NCBI GenBank assembly: GCA_958299035.1
Contig: CATQJL010000001.1
Span: forward strand, 83,453,071-83,517,070
DNA length: 64,000 nt
Direction of reading: 5' to 3'
From: Cylicocyclus nassatus
Taxonomy: Eukaryota > Nematoda > Chromadorea > Rhabditida > Strongylidae
In this document: positions 1 to 10,035 of the stretch, one piece after another
Layout: the number at the start of each line of letters is the position of its first letter
Position numbering within the stretch: position 1 is the stretch's first letter
The notes under the pieces: generated by a model
Databases searched by the model: none
Seen by the model: only the letters and a program-made list of their open reading frames with translations
What the model was told of the DNA's origin: nothing
Made by a program: the position numbers and the translations under genes

Positions 1-426
1 CAGCAGAAGTTTTGATAGAGGTGGGACGAGGCAAGTGCTCGTTATTTTTCTTCGAGAGATGTTCAACTTTCTCTCTAAATAGAGTTGTTTTCAAATATAC
101 TCACACGTGTGGGATCTAATGCTAAATCATGCAAAAAGTTTGTGTTCCATCTTTTTCGCAAAAAAACTACTCTAAGTTTGCATATGAAATGATGGCAAAC
201 CTGCAATCAAAATTGTCGATATGTGCTTTTGCTATCTCGTGTTCACCGGTTTGGGTCTTCTTTCCTGCATAAAGTTCTTTTTATTAGCAATACTACTACT
301 ACGTCTTATGTTATGTCTTGTGTCTGTTGTTACGGCCATAGGTTGCCGGCAACTGTTGTCGGTGTTGTCCGTTTTGTAGCCGCTAAGTTTTGTTTTGCAA
401 TTTGCAGGAGATTGTTTGTAGTTAAT
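1..426. other. No gene recognised
   Basis: AT-rich sequence with no convincing exon, splice pair or protein similarity that I can recognise. It ends where homology to the minisatellite-bearing element at 21.2-22.1 kb begins, so it is flanking DNA of that element. Confidence 0.5.
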
Positions 427-904
427 TTGAAATAAATGTCTTGTTTCTTCATTCTTCTATCTTCTATCCACAAACGCTAGGGGTGAGAGGGAGGGGGTAA
501 AGAACGGGGTTGAGGGTCGCGCTGAACTCTTACCCGGGGGGGGGGGGGGTTCGTATTCGGCTAATTTGGGTGGGGTTTAGAGACAAAATTGGGGTTTGGA
601 GCTTAATTAGGGCTAATTACAGTATGCCGCGGCAGACTTGCGGAGCAGAAAATGGCAGGGCTCCGGAGCAGAAAATGGGAGGTCTCCGGAGCAGAAAATG
701 GGAAGTCTCCGGAGCAGAAAATGGGAGGTATCCGGAGCAGAAAATGGGAGGTCTCCGGAGCAGGAATAGGAGGTCTCCGGAGCAGGAATAGGAGGTCTCC
801 GGAGCAGAAATGGGAGGGCTCCGGCGGACGAGTGGCAGACCCACCGCTGGGGAAACCTCGCGGCCCTGCCATTTCTCCGGCGGAGGGGTCCTATCCGCTG
901 TCTG
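427..904 (-). mobile_element. Minisatellite-bearing non-autonomous element, copy 1
   Basis: This stretch is the reverse complement of 21206-22071. Both copies share a G-rich boundary near ACAAACGCTAGGGGTGAG, a poly-G run, a block ending in GGAGCTTAATTAGGGC, a 23-bp minisatellite and a terminal CCTCCG...CCGCTGTCTG. The terminus read inward is CAGACAGCGGATAGGACC, also seen at 1662 and, diverged, at 27054. No transposase is encoded. This copy lacks the 354-bp insertion found in the other copy, so it shows the empty TTAA site at 603-606. The class is unassigned; the shared terminus suggests a small DNA transposon. Confidence 0.65.
632..826. repeat. 23-bp minisatellite (about 8 units)
   Basis: Tandem copies of CTCCGGAGCAGAAAATGGGA plus GGT. 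The 23-bp unit is not a multiple of three and lacks stops in most frames, so overlapping open frames with a 23-residue period appear in several frames on both strands. These are a by-product of the period, not genes. The same unit recurs at 1.7-2.1, 21.2-21.5 and 26.7-26.8 kb. Confidence 0.9.
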
Positions 905-986
905 AGACGAAGCAAACCACGCGCAAGAATCTAAACATGTTGTGTTATTTATTCGCATCGGTTGACATTGATCGCTTCCGCGCAAA

Positions 987-2446
987 ATGGTGAGTATGTT
1001 GAACGCCGAAACTTCTTCGATATCTATAGACCATCAACTGAAGTTTCACTTTGACTGAGCTTAGGCATAATGCTTTTTTTTTCTTTAGACAGAAGATGAT
1101 GAACACCCAAATCTCGGCGAACGAGTGAAAATAAACGTTGGAGGCACGGTTTTTGAAACATCGGTTGTTACTCTCACAAGGCTTGATAATACTGTAAGTT
1201 CAAGCTGTTTGCTAATCTCTGCAACTCTTATTCAAGGTGCTCTCTGCTATGGTTGCAAATCGTTGGCGAAAACAAGAAGAACTCTTCGTCGACCGTAATC
1301 CGACTCATTTTTCAAAAGTAATGTGTAAACTTCGCTTAGAGAAATGTTTAGAGAAAACATTTGTAGGTGTTGGATTATCTCAGAGATGGTGAAAGTTTTG
1401 CTGTTCCTACAGAAACTGACGCTCGGGAAGCTCTTCGTAGAGAAGCTGAGGTGAAGATTTGCGTAGAGACCCTGAACGAATGTTTCTATCCTGGACTCTA
1501 AGATTTACAATATTCCCGGTCTAGCGGAGATGTGTGCACTCGATGTCGATGTGTATTCAAGGTTGGCGATCGGGTGCGGTGGAAGGATGAACTTATTGGA
1601 GAGTATTGGAAGTACTTCGTGAGGTAAATTGATGCGTTTAGCTCATAGATACGTGCATTCTCAGACAACGGATAGGACCCCTCCGGCGGAGAAATGGCAG
1701 GGTCACGGCGTTTCTTAAGCGGGGTGTCTGCCACTCCTGCTCCGGAGCTCTCCCATTTCTGCTCCGGAGACCTCCCATTTCTGCTCCGGAGCCCTCCCAT
1801 TTTGTGCTCCGGAGGCCTCCCATTTTCTGCTCCGGAGACCTCCCATTTCTGCTCCGGAGCCCTCCCATTTTGTGCTCCGGAGGCCTCCCATTTTCTGCTC
1901 CGGAGACCTCCCATTTTCTGCTCCGGAGACCTCTCATTTGCGCTCCGGAGACCTCCCATTTTCTGCTCCGGAGACCTCCCATTGCGCTCCGAAGCCCTCC
2001 CATTTTCTGCTCCGGAGACCTCCCATTTGTGCTCCGGACCCCTCCGATTTTCTGCGGCGCGGCTCTGCCAAATCTGGCGTACCTCCGGAGCAGAAATGGC
2101 GTACCTTTGCAGCAGGGCCGGAGAAGCGTCCCACTTGCCTGCCAGTGATGTCACCGCGACCTACAAGAAGGGACCGCCCAATCGCCCCGCTCTCATTGGT
2201 CAACTGAGTCCGGCTAGGTTAAACAGCAAAAATCAGCGTCCTCTATAGTCTATGAAGATTGGTTGCTTTTGAAGCATCACATGCAAACCATGAAAGGAAC
2301 AGTGGTAGAGGTAAAAAGATCTCAATTCATCAAGAACTCAAGCTTACTTTCAATTGTGGTAGGCGTTTGAGCTATGCTGCGTCGTGAAATGGAGTTCTGA
2401 GTGGGTGTTCCATCTTCCGAAATCTGCACTGCGTTTATCAAGATGA
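987..2446 (+). pseudogene. T1/BTB-CxxC family paralog 1 (interrupted, frame-broken)
   Basis: A multi-exon gene of the family described in the summary. A minimal first exon ends in ATG with donor GTGAGT directly after it (987-989). T1-domain exons follow at 1089-1193 (ERVKINVGGTVFETS), 1237-1317 (VLSAMVANRWRKQEELFVDR), 1367-1450 (VLDYLRDGESFAVP) and 1503-1623 (YNIPGLAEMC ... VRWKDELIGEYW). Two 3' exons lie at 2237-2310 (DWLLLKHHMQTMKGTVVE) and 2363-2446 (LCCVVKWSSEWVFHLPKSAL, then stop). T1 domains form tetramers or pentamers, in potassium channels or KCTD-type ubiquitin-ligase adaptors; no transmembrane segment is seen, so an adaptor-like cytosolic role is inference. The fourth T1 exon loses frame between the MC motif and VRWKDE. 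The exon carrying the CxxC motif is missing or displaced, with a small element at 1662-2215 in its place. Probably a pseudogene, unless the frame loss is an assembly error. Confidence 0.7.
1662..2215. mobile_element. Minisatellite-bearing element inside paralog 1
   Basis: Begins with CAGACAACGGATAGGACC, the same terminus as the copies at 904 and 21216. It continues through 23-bp units in inverted orientation (about 1740-2030), and ends with a block containing CCAGTGATGTCACCGCGA and CTCATTGGTCAACTGAGTCC that recurs at 26.94-27.0 kb. The far terminus is not preserved. It separates the T1 exons from the C-terminal exons of the host gene. No coding capacity beyond the period-23 open frames. Confidence 0.65.
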
Positions 2447-2520
2447 TTTCCTTGTTATGTGCACTTTATTTACTCAGTTTGACTTCCAATCACTTGATTT
2501 ATACGTGAAGAACTACACTC

Positions 2521-2526
2521 AATAAA
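2521..2526 (+). promoter_or_regulatory. Candidate poly(A) signal of paralog 1
   Basis: AATAAA lies 75 bases after the stop codon of paralog 1, at a normal distance for a nematode 3' UTR. Confidence 0.4.
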
Positions 2527-2751
2527 GTCTTTGCACTCGGAACAGCTCTCATTTGAACGTTGCCCCTGCTTGTTATTGTGCAGTTCAGACAAAGCGCCCT
2601 GCAGTTATGGCACTAAAAGCGAGTGAGGGCGCATGAAAGAAGGCACAGTTTGTCCCAATCGGAACCAGGCCCAAATGTGGGTCCGGAATAGCGCGTTCGC
2701 AGCTCTTGCGCTTTGCGCAGCATCTGCTCATGGCAGAACCATGGCGATACA

Positions 2752-2809
2752 GGAGCTCATCATGCCAATTTTGACAACAACGAGTGTCAAAATTGGCATG
2801 ATGAGCTCC
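2752..2809. repeat. Perfect 25-bp hairpin
   Basis: Arms GGAGCTCATCATGCCAATTT... and their exact complement are separated by an 8-nt loop. No gene is recognised between 2527 and 2930; this hairpin is the only structured feature there. Confidence 0.85.
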
Positions 2810-2933
2810 CGCATTGGCCGAAAGGCACATCGGTGGGTCTTTTCACATCTTTTCAACCGTGAAAAATTAAGTGTAACACATTCTGGTAGAATCATATGAC
2901 TCGCGCGATATTAGCAGCGAAAAGGTCTAGATT

Positions 2934-3741
2934 TATTAGGTTGAACACTAAGTTTTGCAACTTGTTTCATAACTTCACTCTCATTCAACATGGCGCACTC
3001 AAACTTTGACATCATGTAGAATGCAATGTGAGCTACAAGCGAGCACAAAATGTCTGAATTTTGAACACGAAATAGAAAAGTTTCAGGCATTTTTCGAAAA
3101 CTAGTGAAATTTGAGAATTTTTGAGGTTTCAAGCTAAAATGAAGCCTTTAGCAGCCTAGACAACATGCGCAGTAATCCCGATTCATACAAATTATTGCTG
3201 GAGGTTGACTCCTTTGGCCTAGTAAGAAAGAAACAAAATTCAGGGGCATGTCGAGATTTGGCGTCCTCACTACGCAAGAGCTGCTGGGCACGACCGTCAG
3301 TGACTAAAGAGTCCGACGCTCAAATTCCTCCGAGACTTCACATAGTAAGGTTATTTAACCTGCCGAACGCGAATATCATATTCATTCGTTGAATCAACGC
3401 CATTTTCCTTGTTTAGGGTGAGACCCCATATCGTACACCTACAGTAATCTTACAAAAAAGCCCTTATCACGGAATTTCACTATCGTTTTCGTGATCAGCA
3501 TGTCGGATAACACTCCTATGCCAAGTTTCAGCCAAATCCGTCAAACTTTGAATTTTTCCCCTTTATACCATACAACTACCGTAACCCTCACTGCGACGTC
3601 AGAATTTGGTAGGACAGCAGCTGCGCTTGTAGCTTACGTAATAACCAACACAGTGGCAAAATTTGAGTGCACCATGTTGAGTGAGAGGGAAGTTATGAGA
3701 CCAGTTGCAAAACTTAGTGTTCAACCTAATATTTAGTGTTC
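2934..3741. repeat. Diverged inverted repeat
   Basis: The outer arms (about 2934-3060 and 3610-3741) are imperfect complements: TTGAACACTAAGTTTTGCAA at one end matches TTGCAAAACTTAGTGTTCAA at the other. The interior holds no recognisable gene. It looks like an old fold-back element. Confidence 0.6.
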
Positions 3742-3901
3742 CCCTTTTGCTGTAAGAGTTTGAACATGTTTAGCTAGAATAAAAAGGCCGAGGAAAGTAG
3801 TGAGATTGTTTGTTTGGTCAGAGAGCAGAGTACAGGGGATTTCAATCAGGGTATCACGTTCGGCGCGGCTCGGGTTCTCGCGAGCCGCATCGCTTGAGCT
3901 A

Positions 3902-6900
3902 CAATACCACCCGTAATTTGTGAAAAAAAAATGGCGGCGCCACTTAACTTACGCGGTGCCGCCGCAGTTAGGTGACAAACGCCGCGTCGCGCGACAAAAG
4001 TCGGCGGAAAAGCGGCATTTGTCGCCTAACTTTGTCACGCAACGCCTAACTTTTCATAGAAAAAGACCTTATCTTGATTCAAAATTTTTGAATTCTATAT
4101 ATAAGAGTACCAATCAACTCGGCTCGGCGAGGCACGTCTTCCAGTATATAGATGTGCCTAGTTGTGGGATATAAGTTTTTTTCCTGGAATTTTAGTGTAA
4201 ATGGATCATTCAGTGTGCTGATTCCAGAGGCTACATACACATTCTGTTGAGCACTGCAGAAATAGGGCAGGTGTAGTTTAAGAGCTCATTCTGCATGGGT
4301 ATGTGTGAAACTGGGCTTTTCCCGGCGAAGTATGACAGGTCCCAAAATGCAGGAAGACAAAGGGAAATGGTTGGAAATCGCATGAGAAGCACATGTCGTG
4401 GAATGCCGCGCGTGCTGTGCAATGTACACCACCCACAGAACAAGAATTTCGCGAAATTCCAGAAATTTCGCGATTCCGGAATATCGCAAAATATGCAGCG
4501 CCATAATTTCCTTCGGAATGAATATATTCTAAATCCGAAAGCAGCATTGTGTTCAGCTCGTCAAGGCGAATCTTTCAACATGCTTAATGTCATCTATATC
4601 TCGTTTCCAGTTTTCTCAAATTTCTGAGGAGGTCCGTTTGCAAGTATGTAACGCAGCGCCTATCCAACATGAAAGTCTCCAGTAAGCACCATTCGATAGT
4701 GCTCTTCTTGTACATTATAGTGCGTTAGAAAGTCCCCAGTAGATTCAGAAAGAAATTTTCGATAGTACTTCTTCTGTAGATTATGGGGCGCTAGAAATTA
4801 GCCGCACACGTTTTCCAAAGGAGTTAGAAGGGCTGGTGAATTCTGGAAAAATCATGTCGTTCTAGATTTTTCTCAACGTAACTCTAAAATATGAAGCTCT
4901 CTTGCTAAGCAGATGTGATTTTCGTAATCAGCAAGTCGGATAACCCTTATGAACAAGTTTTCCAAGATGTTCGAGTAATTTCATTTTTTCTCGTTTTACG
5001 CTCTGAAGCTGGCCGATGGATTTTGGTCAAACTCTTAAATTGTAAGAAAACTTCGCTTATAAAGTTTTTCGGACACGCTCTTTACGAAAATCAAGGTCTT
5101 TGAGGATTACAGAGTATTTTTGGTGAGATACGTTGAGGTGACTGTAACTGAATCACGAAAGTGCGTAACTTTGCCCGCACTTCTCGCGTATCTGTCAAAA
5201 AACTTGCTTGCTTGCTTGTCCAAGTCAAAGTTAGTAGGGACTGTGCCATCGAATGGTGCATGCCTCAGTCTCCACTCTACAGAAATCGCCGAGTTACGAG
5301 CCTACGAAAACACATCCTCATGAATTTTGCCCAAAATGTAAAGATCGCATATTTCGTCGAAATTCCACCGTGAGTGCTTGTATGACACTCGCATTGCGGA
5401 TATTGTGTTCGCTTCGCCCAAAGACTCCCACTGTATTGAATATGGTACTTGCGTATGCTTCAGCTGCTCAGTTGATTATCAAAGCTATTTCGGTGGCTAG
5501 AACTCAAACTACGAAATCTGACACAAAAAGATCCATTAAGGACGTGAAAAGATTTTGATCAGCGTGTTGTACAAGCGCTCGCGGTGGAATTTCGTCGAGA
5601 TTTGCGGTCTTTACATTTCGGGCAAAATTCATGAGGACGTGTTTTCATAGGCTCGTAACTCGGCGATTTTTATAGACTGGAGCCTGAGTCATGCACCGTT
5701 CGGTAGCACAGTCCCTAGTGACTTTGACTGAGAAAAGCAAGCAAGCAAGGTTGCTGACAGATACGCGAGAAGTGCGGGCAAATTTACGCACTTTCGTGAT
5801 GCAGTTATAGTCATTTCACCGTATCTCACCAAAAAGAGCCCGTAATCCTCAAAGACCTTGATTCTCGTAAAGAGCGTGTTCGAAAACCTCTATAAGCGAA
5901 GCTTCCTTACAATTTAAGAGCATGAACATTTTGACCAAAATCCATCGGCCAGCTTCAGAGCGTAAAACGAGAAAAAATGAAATTACTTGAACATTTTGGA
6001 AAACTTGCTCATAAGGATTATCCGACCTGCTGATTACGAAAATCACATCTGCTAGAGTTACGTTGGAAAAAATTTAGAACGACATGATTTTTCCAGAATT
6101 CACCAGCCCTTCCCACTCCTTTGGAAAGAAGTGTGCGGCTAGTTTCTAGCGCCCCATAATCTACAGAAGAAGTACTATCGAAAATTTCTTCCTGTATCTA
6201 TTGGGGGCAATACGCGCTGCTTCACACCTTTGCGAAGAGACGCCCGCAGAAAGTTTTGAGAATACTGAAATCGAGATATCAAGGACATCCTGCATACCGA
6301 AAGAATTGACTTGATGAGCTGAGCACAGTGTATTTTTCGAATTCAGAAAATATCCACTCCAAAGAAAGTTACGGCGAGTAGAATCTGGGAACGAGTGATT
6401 TTTCCAGAATTTACCAACGCTTTTTTCTCTTTTGGAAAAAAGTCTGCGGCAGCTTTCTAACGCACTATAATGTACAAGAAGAGCGCTATCGAATGGTGCT
6501 TTCTGGAGACTTTCATGTTGGATAGGCGCTGCGTTACATACTTGCAAACGGACCTCCTCAGAAATTTGAGAAAACTGGAAACGAGATATAGATGACATTA
6601 AGCATGTTGAAAGATTCGCCTTGACGAGCTGAACACAATGCTGCTTTCGGATTTAGAATATATTCATTCCGAAGGAAATTATGGCGCTGCATATTTTGCG
6701 ATATTCCGGAATCGCGAAATTTCTGGAATTTCGCGAAATCCCCGTTCTGTGGGTGGTATTGTACATTGCACAGCACGCGCGGCATTCCACGATATGTGCT
6801 TCTCATGCGATTTCCAACCATTTCCTTTTGTCTTCCTGCATTTTGGGACCCGTCATACTTCGCCGGGAAAAGCCCAGTTTCACACATATCCATGCAGAAT

Positions 6901-8209
6901 GAGCTCTTAAACTACACCTGCCCTATTTCTGCAGTGCTCAACAGAATGTGTATGTAGCCTCTGGAATCAGCACGCTGAATGATCCATTTACACTAAAATT
7001 CAGGAAAAAACTTATATCCCAGAACTAGGCACATCTATACTAGGCTGTTGCATAAGTTCTGTCCGATTTTTTTGCCTCATGTTTGAAGCAGCTGTTCTAA
7101 GAGAATTTCATCTCTAATTCGATACGGTTGGTATCATTGAAAAGTGCTTTCCTTGCGCTTTCTAAAGCATACCAGAATTCAATAAAATTCTTAGTGTACG
7201 GAGATCACAGGCCTAAAATCTCTAAGTGGCCGAGGTACGTTCTATCCCTAGAAATATGTCCTTGCGAGGATATCTCCACAATGCGCCCTTCAAGTCAGGT
7301 TCTTTCATTGGCTTCGGAATAAGGGTATGGAATGCTAGTATATGCAGAAGTTCGGTCCCATGAAGAATACGTCTTGCTAGTGAAATTCATCCTCGAACAT
7401 AAATCTTTGGTATAGATGTTTTACAAGCAATAACTTTCTGCGAATAGAAGTAATCGACAAGCTCAAAGTTGGAGGTGCTAGGGCAAAGCAAGAGCTAACA
7501 GGGCCCATCCACCAATTCCTTTTCGGCGCTCACGTCAGTTGTAAAACGTTCGTAGTTCATAAATAGGCATGCACACATGTGCTGAAGCGAGGTCAAAAAG
7601 TGGCTAATTTTTTGTTCGGTCAAAAAAATCTCTCGGCAGCGCAAACCCTATGGGCTCTTTTATGTTGCATAATAATCTACGAAAATTTCTCTATCCATCC
7701 ATTATTAGAAAAGATGCCTATCAATTTTCATAAGGGAGCGTTACCATGTCAAAAAAGACAGATTCGAAGAAAAACGCTGCGAAGTTTTTGCATTCTTGGT
7801 TCTTCCTTAACAAAGATTTGCGCAGATCTCAATATGCATTTTTTAGCCAAGGGACTGCTCAACACATAGAAACTAAGACCTTGGAAAAAAGTTGACTCTG
7901 AAAGAAGTTATGACATTTTAAACTCAAAAATTCAAATCGGACAGAACTTATGCAACAGCCTAGTATACTGGAAGACGTGCCTCGCCGAGCCGAGTTGAAT
8001 GGTACTCTTATATATAGAATTCATAAATTTTGAATCAAGACAAGGTCTTTTTCTATGAAAAGTTAGGCGTTGCGTGACAAAGTTAGGCGACAAATGCCGC
8101 TTTTCCGCCGACTTTTGTCGCGCGACGCGGCGTTTGTCACCTAACTGCGGCGGCGCCGCGTAAGTTAAGTGCCGCCGCCATTTTTTTTCACAAATTACGG
8201 GTGGTATTG
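3902..8209. mobile_element. 4.3-kb fold-back (palindromic) DNA element, TA-flanked
   Basis: Left arm 3902-5381 and right arm 5563-8209 are inverted copies around a 181-bp spacer. The termini read CAATACCACCCGTAATTTGT inward from both ends and are flanked by TA on both sides, as expected for a Tc1/mariner-type TA target duplication. The terminal 150 bp is GC-rich, with repeated GTCGCCTAACT and GCGGCG motifs. The right arm is longer because of a nested insertion at 7043-7960 and a non-matching stretch near 6205-6460. No transposase is recognised; the small open frames mirror each other between arms and are shadows of the repeat. Confidence 0.8.
7043..7960. mobile_element. Non-autonomous mariner-type insertion nested in the fold-back element
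   Basis: Terminal inverted repeats GGCTGTTGCATAAGTTCTGT and the complement at the far end (about 27 bp) are flanked by TA on both sides (7041-7042, 7961-7962). The left arm of the host fold-back element (near 4143) lacks this sequence and acts as an approximate empty site. The interior open frame (7579-7869) has no recognised transposase motif, so the element is probably non-autonomous or decayed. Confidence 0.75.
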
Positions 8210-8211
8210 TA

Positions 8212-10035
8212 CTCGCCACGTCCGTGAGTTGTCGGGCATTTTCCCCGCTCGTCAGTCATTTATGCCTGAGGATACGGTATTTCCCACCTTCAGGCTTGGA
8301 GAGAAACTGTATCCCCAAGAGCAAACGCGAAATACTGAAGCAAGGGCTTGCGAGGATTTGACGCGTATCGTGACTCAGATTGTAATCCCTTGTATGGACA
8401 TTTTTAGTTGGAACCATTGAAGTGGGTGACTTATATCTCGCAGATTGTCTAGCAGAATACAATTTCTTGTGCTCATAAAAACTCCACTTGTAGGGACTGG
8501 ACTGGCGCAGACGAACAGGCGTACACAAATGAGCACTTCACATTCTCAAGAGTTTCTCCATAGTGGTAATCGAGGTTACTGATTGTCAAGCGATTACGGT
8601 AGTCAGTATCAGCGTGCTGTACTTCTATGTAAGATATGAGCTTCATGAGGTGAAAAAGCAAAAAATCTTCAAAAACCATTAGAATCATTCGATGAGCTAG
8701 CATGAGTCTCTCGGCAATTCGTATTTTCTATTCATGTACACTCGAGCCAGAGATAGCATCATTCTGCGAAGAATATAAGCCAAAGTTTGCGCCTTGTTTC
8801 TACCTACGGTTTCTACCCACCTGCCGTAGCATCATATTACGGTATCTTGAGCAGATCACTCTGGCTAGAGCAAACTGACAAAAATACAGCTAGTTAGTTT
8901 AGGAATCTTACGACCCACTGTGGTTCGTGTTGTTAGAAGGCAGAACACGTACGACTCACCGCTGGGTCATATCGTCGTGATTGTGTTGATCTGATTTCGC
9001 GAATTAAACTGCATGCCTCCAGTTGTACCAGTAACTTTCAGAATCTCAGATTTCACTGAAATATTGCGTATTGTGGTTATCAGAAGAATTATTAATGGTT
9101 GCTCTGTTGTTACATGTTGCTCGTTCTGTTTGTTAATGCATACTCGGTGGGATTACGGTGCTGTAACTCTGCCTGGGGAGCTATTCAACATGTTGAATAT
9201 GGTCAGGCACCCGCTACGGTAATCCCCCTTGAGGTTACGGTAGTAGGCATACCATTGGAGTACATTACCGAAAATGAGGCACTACCGCAAGGTATGAATA
9301 TGATATTCGCATTCATCATCGTCACTCCCCCCCCCCTCCCCCAGGCAAACTTTCCGCGAGCCTTCCAAAATATCATTGTTACCTACATTCAAAAGGCACC
9401 GTCCACCCAAATTCTCGACTTCCATGTTTTTGTCGTTCCGGGGCCATCTCATGTCGCTGATTCCGAAGGGAAACCCCACAAAAGCCTCTAAAATCCCCAT
9501 TTCGGGAAACCCACAGGGCGAGTATTCAGGAACGGTGATTGGCTCGGACGGGCTCGGATGGGCGGTATCAGATGAACGCCCACAACTGGAAGCGGAATCC
9601 AAGTACCGCTCCCTTGTTCTAAGTCTCGTTCGAAAGGATTTTCTCGCTTTAGAATTACCCTTTTCGGTCAAACTCGAGCTATTGCGTTAGTCAGGAGCAG
9701 TGCTCTCGCATGCATCGAGATCCCACCAACCTCAATTTGGGTGGAAGGTGCCTTTAACAATCGACGCGCCGCAACCTATTAAATGAGCTTTCTTCTTTCC
9801 AACAGTTTCAAGTAATGGAGAGCAAGGCATGATGACTCAAGAACTGCGTTAGGTGAATGTAAGCGGATCTCGTGCTCGGACCCACAAAAAGTACACTTGT
9901 CTCATATGGCATCGGTGGATCCCTCTTCATGGTTTCAGTCAGAAGCGCGGCCGACATTGAACGGTGAGTTCAATATCACTAACGAGTCTTTCGTAGTCAC
10001 TTGTGTTCGGATTTAAAGCGATGAAAAAATTTCAG
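8212..10035. other. Intergenic, diverged repeats
   Basis: No gene recognised. The stretch 8.3-9.1 kb resembles 15.6-16.1 kb in the same orientation (shared CTCGCAGATTGTCT, TGTAGGGACTG, ATCTCAGATTTC), so both are old copies of one repeat. At 8.94-8.98 kb there is a short piece related to the TTAA element at 12.2 kb. Open frames of 104 and 129 codons at 9376-9690 (plus) and 9282-9671 (minus) overlap and match nothing I know. A possible first exon of paralog 2 lies near 9906-9964, followed by GTGAGT, but its phase does not fit the next exon. Confidence 0.4.

Noticed and set aside
617..993. Overlapping long open frames encoding RSRKWEVSGAENGR-type repeats
   Set aside because: They arise from the 23-bp minisatellite, which stays open in several frames on both strands; the same happens at 1.5-2.2, 21.2-21.5 and 26.6-27.0 kb.
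7579..7869. 96-codon open frame inside the nested mariner-type element as a transposase
   Set aside because: No recognisable DDE/D or helix-turn-helix motif; treated as non-coding filler of a non-autonomous element.
9282..9690. Overlapping 129- and 104-codon open frames on opposite strands
   Set aside because: They overlap each other, match no family I know, and lie in diverged repeat DNA next to a poly-C tract.
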